Shown here: positions 1 to 13,289 of the stretch, in pieces
How positions within the stretch are numbered: position 1 is the stretch's first letter
How the letters are laid out: every line of letters begins with the position of its first letter
Source: Luzula sylvatica
Taxonomy: Eukaryota > Streptophyta > Magnoliopsida > Poales > Juncaceae
Assembly (NCBI GenBank): GCA_946800325.1
Contig: OX326958.1
Span: 59,513,793 to 59,577,792, forward strand
Direction of reading: 5' to 3'
DNA: 64,000 bases
Made by a program: the position numbers and the translations under genes
The notes under the pieces: generated by a model
The model's database searches: none
The model's input: the letters and a program-made list of their open reading frames with translations, nothing else
What the model was told of the DNA's origin: nothing

Positions 1-960
1 AAATAACGTGTTTTTAGATCATTTGTATCGTATCTTTTACTACATAACTTTTCACCAAATTCCACAAACACTAAGAAAGTTTGTTTTTCGATTCAAAACA
101 AGATTTTAACGCATTGAGGTGTTGAAATAACATGTTTTTAGATCATTTGTATCGTATCTTTTAGCACATAACTTTTCACCAAATTTCACAAACACTAAGA
201 AATTTTGTTTTTCGATTTAAAACAAGATTTTAACGCTTTGAGGAGTTCAAATAACGTGTTTCTAGATCATTTGTATCGTATCTTTTACTACATAACGTTT
301 CACCAAATTTCACAAACACTAAGAAAGTTTGTTTTTCCATTCAAAACATGATTTTAACGCTTTGAGGAGTTCAAATAACGTGTTTTTAGATCATTTGTAT
401 CGTATCTTTTACTACATAACTTTTCACCAAATTTCACAAACACTAAGTGAGTTTGTTTTTCGATTCAAAACAAGATTTTAACGCTTTGAGGTGTTCAAAT
501 AACATGTTTTTAGATCAGGTGTATCGTATCTTTTACTACATAACTTTTTACCAAATTTCAGAAACGCTAAAAAAGTTTGTTTTTCGATTCAAAACAAGAT
601 TTTAACGCTTTGAGGAGTTCAAATAACATGTTTTTAGATCATTTGTATCATATCTTTTACTACATAACTTTTCAGCAAATTTCACAAACACTAAGAAAGT
701 TTGTTTTTCGATTCAAAACAAGATTTTAACGCTTTGAGGAGTTCAAATAATGTGTTTTTAGATCATTTGTATCGTATCTTTTACTACAAAACTTTTCACC
801 AAATTTCACAAACACTAAGAAAGCTAGTTTTTCGATTCAAAACAAGATTTTTACTCTTTGAGGAGTTCAAATAACGTGTTTTTAGATCACTTGTATCGTA
901 TCTTTTACTACATAACGTTTCACCAAATTTCACAAACACTAAGAAAGTTTGTTTTTCGAT
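1..960. repeat. Partial HOR copy, matches 3227-4186 and 8811-9770
   Basis: This stretch of about 7.7 monomers carries the same ordered variants as 3227-4186 (offset 3,226 bp) and 8811-9770. The order is a GCATTGAGGTGTTG junction, a GTTTCTAG monomer, an AAGTGAG monomer, a GATCAGGTG monomer, a TTCAGC monomer, an AAGCTAG monomer and a GATCACTTG monomer. The match is almost base for base; one difference is TTCCAC near position 60 versus TTTCAC in the later copies. It stops near 960, where this copy continues with AAAGCATTGAG while the 4186 copy continues with ACGCTTTGAG. I read it as the truncated right part of a copy that began upstream of the window. Confidence 0.85.
81..101. other. Short dyad around the TCGATTC core (example in first monomer)
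   Basis: Within the monomer, TTGTTTT (81-87) and AAAACAA (95-101) form a perfect 7 bp inverted repeat around the 7 nt loop TCGATTC. The element recurs in most monomers; variants change the loop (CCATTC, CAATTC, CTATTC, TGATTC) more often than the arms. Short dyads are known in many centromeric satellites. Whether this one is bound by a protein or forms a hairpin is not known from sequence. The overlap with a CENP-B-box-like TTCG....A half-match is weak. Confidence 0.5.
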
Positions 961-2700
961 TCAAAACAAGATTTTAAAGCATTGAGGAGTTCAAATAACA
1001 TGTTTTTAGATCAGGTGTATCGTATCTTTTACTACATAACTTTTCACCAAATTTCACAAACACTAAGAAAGTTTGTTTTTCGATTCAAAACAAGATTTTA
1101 ACGCTTTGAGGAGTTCAAATAACGTGTTTTTATATCATTTGTATCGTATCTTTTACTACAAAACTTTTCACCAAATTTCACAAACACTAAGAAAGCTTGT
1201 TTTTCGATTCAAAACAAGATTTTAACGCTTTGAGGAGTTCAAATAACGTGTTTTTTGATCATTTGTATCGTATCTTTTACTACATAACTTTTCACCAAAT
1301 TTCACAAACACTAAGAAAGTTTGTTTTTCGATTTCAAAACAAGATTTTAACGCTTTGAGGAGTTCAAATAACGTGTTTTTAGATCATTTGTATCGTATCT
1401 TTTAGTACATAACTTTTCACCAAATTTTACAAACACTAAGAAAGTTTGTTTTTCGATTCAAAACAAGATTTTAAAGCATTGAGGTGTTCAAATAACATGT
1501 TTTTAGATCATTTGTATCGTATCTCTTAGTACATAACTTTTCACCAAATTACACAAACACTAAGAAAGTTTGTTTTTCGATTCAAAACAAGATTTTAACG
1601 CTTTGAGGAGTTCAGATAACAAGTTTTTAGATCAGGTGTATCGTATCTTTTACTACATAACTTTTTACCAAATTTCAGAAACGCTAAGAAAGTTTGTTTT
1701 TCGATTCAAAACAAGATTTTAACGCTTTGAGGAGTTCAAATAACATGTTTTTAGATCAGGTGTATCGTATCTTTTAATACATAACTTTTTACCAAATTTC
1801 AGAAACACTAAGAAAGTTTGTTTTTCGATTCAAAACAAGATTTCAACGCTTTGAGGAGTTCAAATAACGTGTTTTTAGATCATTTGTATCGTATCTTTTA
1901 GCACATCACTTTTCACCAAATTTCACAAACACTAAGAAATTTTGTTTTTCGATTCAAAACAAGATTTTAACGCTTTGAGGAGTTCAAATAACGTGTTTCT
2001 AGATCATTTGTATCGTATCTTTTACAACATAACGTTTCACCAAATTTCACAAACACTAAGAAAGTTTGTTTTTCCATTCAAAACATGATTTTAACGCTTT
2101 GAGGAGTTCAAATAACGTGTTTTTAGATCATTTGTATCGTATCTTTTACTACATAACTTTTCACCAAATTTCACAAACACTAAGAGAGTTTGTTTTTCGA
2201 TTCAAAACAAGATTTTAACGCTTTGAGGTGTTCAAATAACATGTTTTTAGATCAGGTGTATCGTATCTTTTACTACATAACTTTTTACCAAATTTCAGAA
2301 ACGCTAAGAAAGTTTGTTTTTCGATTAAAAACAAGATTTTAACGCTTTGAGGAGTTCAAATAACTTGTTTTTAGATCATTTGTATCATATCTTTTACTAC
2401 ATAACTTTTCAGCAAATTTCACAAACACTAAGAAAGTTTGTTTTTCGATTCAAAACAAGATTTTAACGCTTTGAGGAGTTCAAATAACGTGTTTTTAGAT
2501 CATTTGTATCGTATCTTTTACTACAAAACTTTTCACCAAATTTCACAAACACTAAGAAAGCTTGTTTTTCGATTCAAAACAAGATTTTAACGCTTTGAGG
2601 AGTTCAAATAACGTGTTTTTAGATCATTTGTATCGTATCTTTTACTACATAACTTTTCACCAAATTTCACAAACACTAAGAAAGTTTGTTTTTCGATTTC
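961..2700. repeat. Rearranged HOR segment, partly matching 6669-7568
   Basis: From 961 to about 1860 the variant order equals that of 6669-7568 at an offset of 5,708 bp: AAAGCATTGAGGAG, AAGCTTG, GATTTC, TTTACAAAC, TTACAC, then AGATAACAAG. After about 1860 the offset changes to 5,831 bp (the GTTTCTAG monomers at 1995 and 7826), so one monomer has been gained or lost there. Homology with the 45-monomer unit therefore continues but with a rearrangement. Near 2701 the clean 5,584 bp period begins. There are no genes here, only 124 bp monomers. Confidence 0.7.
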
Positions 2701-3350
2701 AAAACAAGATTTTAACGCTTTGAGGAGTTCAAATAACGTGTTTTTAGATCATTTGTATCGTATCTTTTAGTACATAACTTTTCACCAAATTTTACAAACA
2801 CTAAGAAAGTTTGTTTGTCGATTCAAAACAAGATTTTAATGCATTGAGGTGTTCAAATAACATGTTTTTAGATCATTTGTATCGTATCTTTTAGTACATA
2901 ACTTTTCACCAAATTACACAAACACTAAGAAAGTTTGTTTTTCGATTCAAAACAAGATTTTAACGCTTTGAGGAGTTCAGATAACAAGTTTTTAGATCAG
3001 GTGTGTCGTATCTTTTACTACATAACTTTTTACCAAATTTCAGAAATGCTAAGAAAGTTTGTTTTTCGATTCAAAACAATATTTGAACGCTTTGAGGAGT
3101 TCAAATAACTTGTTTTTAGATCAGGTGTATCGTATCTTTTAATACATAACTTTTTACCAAATTTCATAAACACTAAGAAAGTTTGTTTTTCGATTCAAAA
3201 CAAGATTTCAACGCTTTGAGGAGTTCAAATAACGTGTTTTTAGATCATTTGTATCGTATCTTTTACTACATAACTTTTCACCAAATTTCACAAACACTAA
3301 GAAAGTTTGTTTTTCGATTCAAAACAAGATTTTAACGCATTGAGGTGTTG

Positions 3351-5087
3351 AAATAACATGTTTTTAGATCATTTGTATCGTATCTTTTAGCACATAACTT
3401 TTCACCAAATTTCACAAACACTAAGAAATTTTGTTTTTCGATTTAAAACAAGATTTTAACGCTTTGAGGAGTTCAAATAACGTGTTTCTAGATCATTTGT
3501 ATCGTATCTTTTACTACATAACGTTTCACCAAATTTCACAAACACTAAGAAAGTTTGTTTTTCCATTCAAAACATGATTTTAACGCTTTGAGGAGTTCAA
3601 ATAACGTGTTTTTAGATCATTTGTATCGTATCTTTTACTACATAACTTTTCACCAAATTTCACAAACACTAAGTGAGTTTGTTTTTCGATTCAAAACAAG
3701 ATTTTAACGCTTTGAGGTGTTCAAATAACATGTTTTTAGATCAGGTGTATCGTATCTTTTACTACATAACTTTTTACCAAATTTCAGAAACGCTAAAAAA
3801 GTTTGTTTTTCGATTCAAAACAAGATTTTAACGCTTTGAGGAGTTCAAATAACATGTTTTTAGATCATTTGTATCATATCTTTTACTACATAACTTTTCA
3901 GCAAATTTCACAAACACTAAGAAAGTTTGTTTTTCGATTCAAAACAAGATTTAAACGCTTTGAGGAGTTCAAATAATGTGTTTTTAGATCATTTGTATCG
4001 TATCTTTTACTACAAAACTTTTCACCAAATTTCACAAACACTAAGAAAGCTAGTTTTTCGATTCAAAACAAGATTTTTACTCTTTGAGGAGTTCAAATAA
4101 CGTGTTTTTAGATCACTTGTATCGTATCTTTTACTACATAACGTTTCACCAAATTTCACAAACACTAAGAAAGTTTGTTTTTCGATTTCAAAACAAGATT
4201 TTAACGCTTTGAGGAGTTCAAATAACGTTTTTTTAGATCATGTGTATTGTATCTTTTAGTACATAACTTTTCACCAAATATCACAAAAACTAAGAAAGTT
4301 TGTTTTTCGATTCAAAACAAGATTTTAAAGCTTTGAGGAGTTAAAATAACATGTTTTTAGATCATTTGTATCGTATCTTTTAGTACATAACTTTTCACCA
4401 AATTTCACAAACACTAAGAAAGTGTGTTTTTCGATTCAAAACAAGATTTTAACGCTTTGAGGAGTTCAAATAACGTGTTTCTAGATCATTTGTATCGTAT
4501 CTTTTACTACATAACTTTTCACCAAATTTCACAAACACTAAGAAAGTTTTTTTTTCGATTCAAAACAAGATTTTAACGCTTTGACGAGTTCAAATAACGT
4601 GTTTTTAGATCATTTATATCGTATCTTTTACTACATAACTTTTCACCAAATTTCACAAACACCAAGAAAGTTTGTTTTTCGATTCAAAACAAGATTTTAA
4701 CGCTTTGAGGTGTTCAAATAACGTGTTTTTAGATCATTTGTGTCGTATCTTTTAGTACATAACTTTTCACCAAATCTCCCAAACACTAAGAAAGATTGTT
4801 TTTCCATTCAAAACAAACATTTAACGCTTTGAGGAGTTCAAATAACGAGTTTTTAGATCATTTGTATCGTATCTTTTAGTACATAAGTTTTCACCAAATT
4901 TCACAAACACTAAGAAAGTTTGTTTTTCGATTCAAAACAAGATTTTAAAGCATTGAGGAGTTCAAATAACATGTTTTTAGATCAGGTGTATCGTATCTTT
5001 TACTACATAACTTTTCACCAAATTTCACAAACACTAAGAAAGTTTGTTTTTCGATTCAAAACAAGATTTTAACGCATTGAGGTGTTG
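3351..5087. repeat. 14-monomer HOR sub-unit a (1,737 bp)
   Basis: The block begins after the marker GCATTGAGGTGTTG and repeats 1,737 bp later at 5088. Ordered markers inside it are GTTTCTAG, AAGTGAG, GATCAGGTG, TTCAGC, AAGCTAG, GATCACTTG, GATCATGTGTATTG, TATCACAAAAAC, AAGTGTG, a nine-T run, CTTTGACGAG, ACACCAAG, TCTCCC with AAACAAACATTT, and AACGAGTTTTTAG. 1,737 bp equals 14 monomers plus one base. Confidence 0.87.
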
Positions 5088-6790
5088 AAATAACATGTTT
5101 TTAGATCATTTGTATCGTATCTTTTAGCACATAACTTTTCACCAAATTTCACAAACACTAAGAAATTTTGTTTTTCGATTCAAAACAAGATTTTAACGCT
5201 TTGAGGAGTTCAAATAACGTGTTTCTAGATCATTTGTATCGTATCTTTTACTACATAACGTTTCACCAAATTTCACAAACACTAAGAAAGTTTGTTTTTC
5301 CATTCAAAACATGATTTTAACGCTTTGAGGAGTTCAAATAACGTGTTTTTAGATCATTTGTATCGTATCTTTTACTACATAACTTTTCACCAAATTTCAC
5401 AAACACTAAGTGAGTTTGTTTTTCGATTGAAAACAAGATTTTAACGCTTTGAGGTGTTCAAATAACATGTTTTTAGATCAGGTGTATCGTATCTTTTACT
5501 ACATAACTTTTTACCAAATTTCAGAAACGCTAAGATAGTTTGTTTTTCGATTCAAAACAAGATTTTAACGCTTTGAGGAGTTCAAATAACATGTTTTTAG
5601 ATCATTTGTATCATATCTTTTACTACATAACTTTTCAGCAAATTTCACAAACACTAAGAAAGTTTGTTTTTCGATTCAAAACAAGATTTTAACGCTTTGA
5701 GGAGTTCAAATAATGTGTTTTTAGATCATTTGTATCGTATCTTTTACTACAAAACTTTTCACCAAATTTCACAAACACTAAGAAAGCTAGTTTTTCGATT
5801 CAAAACAAGATTTTTACTCTTTGAGGAGTTCAAATAACGTGTTTTTAGATCACTTGTATCGTATCTTTTACTACATAACGTTTCACCAAATTTCACAAAC
5901 AGTAAGAAAGTTTGTTTTTCGATTTCAAAACAAGATTTTAACGCTTTGAGGAGTTCAAATAACGTGTTTTTAGATCATGTGTATTGTATCTTTTAGTACA
6001 TAACTTTTCACCAAATATCACAAAAACTAAGAAAGTTTGTTTTTCGATTCAAAACAAGATTTTAAAGCTTTGAGGAGTTAAAATAACATGTTTTTAGATC
6101 ATTTGTATCGTATCTTTTAGTACATAACTTTTCACCAAATTTCACAAACACTAAGAAAGTGTGTTTTTCGATTCAAAACAAGATTTTAACGCTTTGAGGA
6201 GTTCAAATAACGTGTTTCTAGATCATTTGTATCGTATCTTTTACTACATAACTTTTCACCAAATTTCACAAACACTAAGAAAGTTTTTTTTTCGATTCAA
6301 AACAAGATTTTAACGCTTTGACGAGTTCAAATAACGTGTTTTTAGATCATTTATATCGTATCTTTTACTACATAACTTTTCACCAAATTTCACAAACACC
6401 AAGAAAGTTTGTTTTTCGATTCAAAACAAGATTTTAACGCTTTGAGGTGTTCAAATAACGTGTTTTTAGATCATTTGTGTCGTATCTTTTAGTACATAAC
6501 TTTTCACCAAATCTCCCAAACACTAAGAAAGTTTGTTTTTCAATTCAAAACAAACATTTAACGCTTTGAGGAGTTCAAATAACGAGTTTTTAGATCATTT
6601 GTATCGTATCTTTTAGTACATAAGTTTTCACCAAATTTCACAAACACTAAGAAAGTTTGTTTTTCGATTCAAAACAAGATTTTAAAGCATTGAGGAGTTC
6701 AAATAACATGTTTTTAGATCAGGTGTATCGTATCTTTTACTACATAACTTTTCACCAAATTTCACAAACACTAAGAAAGTTTGTTTTTCG
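5088..6790. repeat. 14-monomer HOR sub-unit b (tandem copy of 3351-5087)
   Basis: All ordered markers of the preceding sub-unit recur here at +1,737 bp, including the rare GATCATGTGTATTG (4237 and 5974 regions) and CTTTGACGAG. Small differences exist, for example AAAGATTG near 4795 versus AAAGTTTG near 6532, and CCATTC versus CAATTC just after. Collinearity ends near 6790, where this copy continues with GCTTTGAGGAGTTC instead of GCATTGAGGTGTTG. The unit is therefore a two-copy tandem only. Confidence 0.86.
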
Positions 6791-8934
6791 ATTCAAAACA
6801 AGATTTTAACGCTTTGAGGAGTTCAAATAACGTGTTTTTAGATCATTTGTATCGTATCTTTTACTACAAAACTTTTCACCAAATTTCACAAACACTAAGA
6901 AAGCTTGTTTTTCGATTCAAAACAAGATTTTAACGCTTTGAGGAGTTCAAATAATGTGTTTTTAGATCATTTGTATCGTATCCTTTACTACATAACTTTT
7001 CACCAAATTTCACAAACACTAAGAAAGTTTGTTTTTAGATTTCAAAACAAGATTTGAACGCTTTGAGGAGTTCAAATAACGTGTTTTTAGATCATTTGTA
7101 TCGTATCTTTTAGTACATAACTTTTCACCAAATTTTACAAACACTAAGAAAGTTTGTTTTTCGATTCAAAACAAGATTTTAAAGCATTGAGGTGTTCAAA
7201 TAACATGTTTTTAGATCATTTGTATCGTATCTTTTAGTACATAACTTTTCACCAAATTACACAAACACTAAGAAAGTTTGTTTTTCGATTCAAAACAAGA
7301 TTTTAACGCTTTGAGGAGTTCAGATAACAAGTTTTTAGATCAGGTGTATCGTATCTTTTACTACATAACTTTTTACCAAATTTCAGAAACGCTAAGAAAG
7401 TTTGTTTTTCGATTCAAAACAAGATTTTAACGCTTTGAGGAGTTCAAATAACATGTTTTTAGATCAGGTGTATCGTATCTTTTAATACATAACTTTTTAC
7501 CAAATTTGAGAAACACTAAGAAAGTTTGTTTTTCGATTCAAAACAAGATTTCAACGCTTTGAGGAGTTCAAATAACGTGTTTTTAGATCATTTATATCGT
7601 ATCTTTTACAACATAACTTTTCACCAAATTTCACAAACACTAAGAAAGTTTGTTTTTTGATTCAAAACAAGATTTTAACGCATTGAGGTGTTGAAATAAC
7701 ATGTTTTTAGATCATTTGTATCGTATCTTTTAGCACATAACTTTTCACCAAATTTCACAAACACTAAGAAATTTTGTTTTTCGATTCAAAACAAGATTTT
7801 AACGCTTTGAGGAGTTCAAATAACGTGTTTCTAGATCATTTGTATCGTATCTTTTACTACATAACGTTTCACCAAATTTCACAAACACTAAGAAAGTTTG
7901 TTTTTCCATTCAAAACATGATTTTAACGCTTTGAGGAGTTCAAATAACGTGTTTTTAGATCAGGTGTATCGTATCTTTTACTACATAACTTTTTACCAAA
8001 TTTCAGAAACGCTAAGAAAGTTTGTTTTTCGATTCAAAACAAGATTTTAACGCTTTGAGGAGTTCAAATAACATGTTTTTAGATCATTTGTATCGTATCT
8101 TTTACTACAAAACTTTTCACCAAATTTCACAAACACTAAGAAAGCTAGTTTTTCGATTCAAAACAAGATTTTAACGCTTTGAGGAGTTCAAATAACGTGT
8201 TTTTAGATCACTTGTATCGTATCTTTTACTACATAACGTTTCACCAAATTTCACAAACACTAAGAAAGTTTGTTTTTCGATTTCAAAACAAGATTTTAAC
8301 GCTTTGAGGAGTTCAAATAACGTGTTTTTAGATCATTTGTATCGTATCTTTTAGTACATAACTTTTCACCAAATTTTACAAACACTAAGAAAGTTTGTTT
8401 GTCGATTCAAAACAAGATTTTAATGCATTGAGGTGTTCAAATAACATGTTTTTAGATCATTTGTATCGTATCTTTTAGTACATAACTTTTCACCAAATTA
8501 CACAAACACTAAGAAAGTTTGTTTTTCGATTCAAAACAAGATTTTAACGCTTTGAGGAGTTCAGATAACAAGTTTTTAGATCAGGTGTGTCGTATCTTTT
8601 ACTACATAACTTTTTACCAAATTTCAGAAATGCTAAGAAAGTTTGTTTTTCGATTCAAAACAATATTTGAACGCTTTGAGGAGTTCAAATAACTTGTTTT
8701 TAGATCAGGTGTATCGTATCTTTTAATACATAACTTTTTACCAAATTTCATAAACACTAAGAAAGTTTGTTTTTCGATTCAAAACAAGATTTCAACGCTT
8801 TGAGGAGTTCAAATAACGTGTTTTTAGATCATTTGTATCGTATCTTTTACTACATAACTTTTCACCAAATTTCACAAACACTAAGAAAGTTTGTTTTTCG
8901 ATTCAAAACAAGATTTTAACGCATTGAGGTGTTG

Positions 8935-10671
8935 AAATAACATGTTTTTAGATCATTTGTATCGTATCTTTTAGCACATAACTTTTCACCAAATTTCACA
9001 AACACTAAGAAATTTTGTTTTTCGATTTAAAACAAGATTTTAACGCTTTGAGGAGTTCAAATAACGTGTTTCTAGATCATTTGTATCGTATCTTTTACTA
9101 CATAACGTTTCACCAAATTTCACAAACACTAAGAAAGTTTGTTTTTCCATTCAAAACATGATTTTAACGCTTTGAGGAGTTCAAATAACGTGTTTTTAGA
9201 TCATTTGTATCGTATCTTTTACTACATAACTTTTCACCAAATTTCACAAACACTAAGTGAGTTTGTTTTTCGATTCAAAACAAGATTTTAACGCTTTGAG
9301 GTGTTCAAATAACATGTTTTTAGATCAGGTGTATCGTATCTTTTACTACATAACTTTTTACCAAATTTCAGAAACGCTAAAAAAGTTTGTTTTTCGATTC
9401 AAAACAAGATTTTAACGCTTTGAGGAGTTCAAATAACATGTTTTTAGATCATTTGTATCATATCTTTTACTACATAACTTTTCAGCAAATTTCACAAACA
9501 CTAAGAAAGTTTGTTTTTCGATTCAAAACAAGATTTTAACGCTTTGAGGAGTTCAAATAATGTGTTTTTAGATCATTTGTATCGTATCTTTTACTACAAA
9601 ACTTTTCACCAAATTTCACAAACACTAAGAAAGCTAGTTTTTCGATTCAAAACAAGATTTTTACTCTTTGAGGAGTTCAAATAACGTGTTTTTAGATCAC
9701 TTGTATCGTATCTTTTACTACATAACGTTTCACCAAATTTCACAAACACTAAGAAAGTTTGTTTTTCGATTTCAAAACAAGATTTTAACGCTTTGAGGAG
9801 TTCAAATAACGTTTTTTTAGATCATGTGTATTGTATCTTTTAGTACATAACTTTTCACCAAATATCACAAAAACTAAGAAAGTTTGTTTTTCGATTCAAA
9901 ACAAGATTTTAAAGCTTTGAGGAGTTAAAATAACATGTTTTTAGATCATTTGTATCGTATCTTTTAGTACATAACTTTTCACCAAATTTCACAAACACTA
10001 AGAAAGTGTGTTTTTTGATTCAAAACAAGATTTTAACGCTTTGAGGAGTTCAAATAACGTGTTTCTAGATCATTTGTATCGTATCTTTTACTACATAACT
10101 TTTCACCAAATTTCACAAACACTAAGAAAGTTTTTTTTTCGATTCAAAACAAGATTTTAACGCTTTGACGAGTTCAAATAACGTGTTTTTAGATCATTTA
10201 TATCGTATCTTTTACTACATAACTTTTCACCAAATTTCACAAACACCAAGAAAGTTTGTTTTTCGATTCAAAACAAGATTTTAACGCTTTGAGGTGTTCA
10301 AATAACGTGTTTTTAGATCATTTGTGTCGTATCTTTTAGTACATAACTTTTCACCAAATCTCCCAAACACTAAGAAAGATTGTTTTTCCATTCAAAACAA
10401 ACATTTAACGCTTTGAGGAGTTCAAATAACGAGTTTTTAGATCATTTGTATCGTATCTTTTAGTACATAAGTTTTCACCAAATTTCACAAACACTAAGAA
10501 AGTTTGTTTTTCGATTCAAAACAAGATTTTAAAGCATTGAGGAGTTCAAATAACATGTTTTTAGATCAGGTGTATCGTATCTTTTACTACATAACTTTTC
10601 ACCAAATTTCACAAACACTAAGAAAGTTTGTTTTTCGATTCAAAACAAGATTTTAACGCATTGAGGTGTTG
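8935..10671. repeat. 14-monomer HOR sub-unit a, second 45-mer copy
   Basis: This block is the counterpart of 3351-5087 shifted by 5,584 bp, and it is again followed by a tandem copy 1,737 bp later. The pairwise structure was present before the 45-monomer duplication, since both large copies contain it. One local change is GTGTTTTTTGATTC near 10008 where the other copies have TTTCGATTC, a CG->TG substitution. Confidence 0.86.
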
Positions 10672-12374
10672 AAATAACATGTTTTTAGATCATTTGTATC
10701 GTATCTTTTAGCACATAACTTTTCACCAAATTTCACAAACACTAAGAAATTTTGTTTTTCGATTCAAAACAAGATTTTAACGCTTTGAGGAGTTCAAATA
10801 ACGTGTTTCTAGATCATTTGTATCGTATCTTTTACTACATAACGTTTCACCAAATTTCACAAACACTAAGAAAGTTTGTTTTTCCATTCAAAACATGATT
10901 TTAACGCTTTGAGGAGTTCAAATAACGTGTTTTTAGATCATTTGTATCGTATCTTTTACTACATAACTTTTCACCAAATTTCACAAACACTAAGTGAGTT
11001 TGTTTTTCGATTGAAAACAAGATTTTAACGCTTTGAGGTGTTCAAATAACATGTTTTTAGATCAGGTGTATCGTATCTTTTACTACATAACTTTTTACCA
11101 AATTTCAGAAACGCTAAGAAAGTTTGTTTTTCGATTCAAAACAAGATTTTAACGCTTTGAGGAGTTCAAATAACATGTTTTTAGATCATTTGTATCATAT
11201 CTTTTACTACATAACTTTTCAGCAAATTTCACAAACACTAAGAAAGTTTGTTTTTCGATTCAAAACAAGATTTTAACGCTTTGAGGAGTTCAAATAATGT
11301 GTTTTTAGATCATTTGTATCGTATCTTTTACTACAAAACTTTTCACCAAATTTCACAAACACTAAGAAAGCTAGTTTTTCGATTCAAAACAAGATTTTTA
11401 CTCTTTGAGGAGTTCAAATAACGTGTTTTTAGATCACTTGTATCGTATCTTTTACTACATAACGTTTCACCAAATTTCACAAACACTAAGAAAGTTTGTT
11501 TTTCGATTTCAAAACAAGATTTTAACGCTTTGAGGAGTTCAAATAACGTGTTTTTAGATCATGTGTATTGTATCTTTTAGTACATAACTTTTCACCAAAT
11601 ATCACAAAAACTAAGAAAGTTTGTTTTTCGATTCAAAACAAGATTTTAAAGCTTTGAGGAGTTAAAATAACATGTTTTTAGATCATTTGTATCGTATCTT
11701 TTAGTACATAACTTTTCACCAAATTTCACAAACACTAAGAAAGTGTGTTTTTCGATTCAAAACAAGATTTTAACGCTTTGAGGAGTTCAAATAACGTGTT
11801 AGTAGATCATTTGTATCGTATCTTTTACTACATAACTTTTCACCAAATTTCACAAACACTAAGAAAGTTTTTTTTTCGATTCAAAACAAGATTTTAACGC
11901 TTTGACGAGTTCAAATAACGTGTTTTTAGATCATTTATATCGTATCTTTTACTACATAACTTTTCACCAAATTTCACAAACACCAAGAAAGTTTGTTTTT
12001 CGATTCAAAACAAGATTTTAACGCTTTGAGGTGTTCAAATAACGTGTTTTTAGATCATTTGTGTCGTATCTTTTAGTACATAACTTTTCACCAAATCTCC
12101 CAAACACTAAGAAAGTTTGTTTTTCAATTCAAAACAAACATTTAACGCTTTGAGGAGTTCAAATAACGAGTTTTTAGATCATTTGTATCGTATCTTTTAG
12201 TACATAAGTTTTCACCAAATTTCACAAACACTAAGAAAGTTTGTTTTTCGATTCAAAACAAGATTTTAAAGCATTGAGGAGTTCAAATAACATGTTTTTA
12301 GATCAGGTGTATCGTATCTTTTACTACATAACTTTTCACCAAATTTCACAAACACTAAGAAAGTTTGTTTTTCG
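10672..12374. repeat. 14-monomer HOR sub-unit b, second 45-mer copy
   Basis: This block is the counterpart of 5088-6790 at +5,584 bp and of 8935-10671 at +1,737 bp. It keeps the TTGAAAACAAG variant near 11012 that marks sub-unit b (also near 5428) but not sub-unit a. That is direct evidence that the sub-unit pair diverged before the larger duplication. Confidence 0.86.
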
Positions 12375-13289
12375 ATTCAAAACAAGATTTTAACGCTTTG
12401 AGGAGTTCAAATAACGTGTTTTTAGATCATTTGTATCGTATCTTTTAGTACAAAACTTTTCACCAAATTTCACAAACACTAAGAAAGCTTGTTTTTCGAT
12501 TCAAAACAAGATTTTAACGCTTTGAGGAGTTCAAATAATGTGTTTTTAGATCATTTGTATCGTATCCTTTACTACATAACTTTTCACCAAATTTCACAAA
12601 CACTAAGAAAGTTTGTTTTTAGATTTCAAAACAAGATTTGAACGCTTTGAGGAGTTCAAATAACGTGTTTTTAGATCATTTGTATCGTATCTTTTAGTAC
12701 ATAACTTTTCACCAAATTTTACAAACACTAAGAAAGTTTGTTTTTCGATTCAAAACAAGATTTTAAAGCATTGAGGTGTTCAAATAACATGTTTTTAGAT
12801 CATTTGTATCGTATCTTTTAGTACATAACTTTTCACCAAATTACACAAACACTAAGAAAGTTTGTTTTTCGATTCAAAACAAGATTTTAACGCTTTGAGG
12901 AGTTCAGATAACAAGTTTTTAGATCAGGTGTATCGTATCTTTTACTACATAACTTTTTACCAAATTTCAGAAACGCTAAGAAAGTTTGTTTTTCGATTCA
13001 AAACAAGATTTTAACGCTTTGAGGAGTTCAAATAACATGTTTTTAGATCAGGTGTATCGTATCTTTTAATACATAACTTTTTACCAAATTTGAGAAACAC
13101 TAAGAAAGTTTGTTTTTCGATTCAAAACAAGATTTCAACGCTTTGAGGAGTTCAAATAACGTGTTTTTAGATCATTTATATCGTATCTTTTACAACATAA
13201 CTTTTCACCAAATTTCACAAACACTAAGAAAGTTTGTTTTTCGATTCAAAACAAGATTTTAACGCATTGAGGTGTTGAAATAACATGTT

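Larger units (their letters stand above)
2701..8284. repeat. 45-monomer HOR unit, copy 1 (5,584 bp)
   Basis: This unit repeats at 8285 onward with an exact 5,584 bp offset. Private markers confirm it: TTTGTTTGTCG near 2811 and 8395, TTAATGCATTGAGG near 2840 and 8420, and GATCAGGTGTGTCG near 2995 and 8579. I noticed about ten base differences over roughly 5.4 kb, including AAGATAG at 5535 versus AAGAAAG at 11119 and ACAGTAAG at 5901 versus ACACTAAG at 11485. The unit contains two consecutive 14-monomer sub-units, so the HOR is layered. Upstream of 2701 the match breaks (AAGCTTG and GATCATTTG versus AAGCTAG and GATCACTTG). Confidence 0.88.

Noticed and set aside
87..103. CENP-B box
   Set aside because: TTCG followed four bases later by A fits the first half of the mammalian box, but the required CGGG is replaced by ACAA. 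At this AT-rich composition the half-match is not significant.
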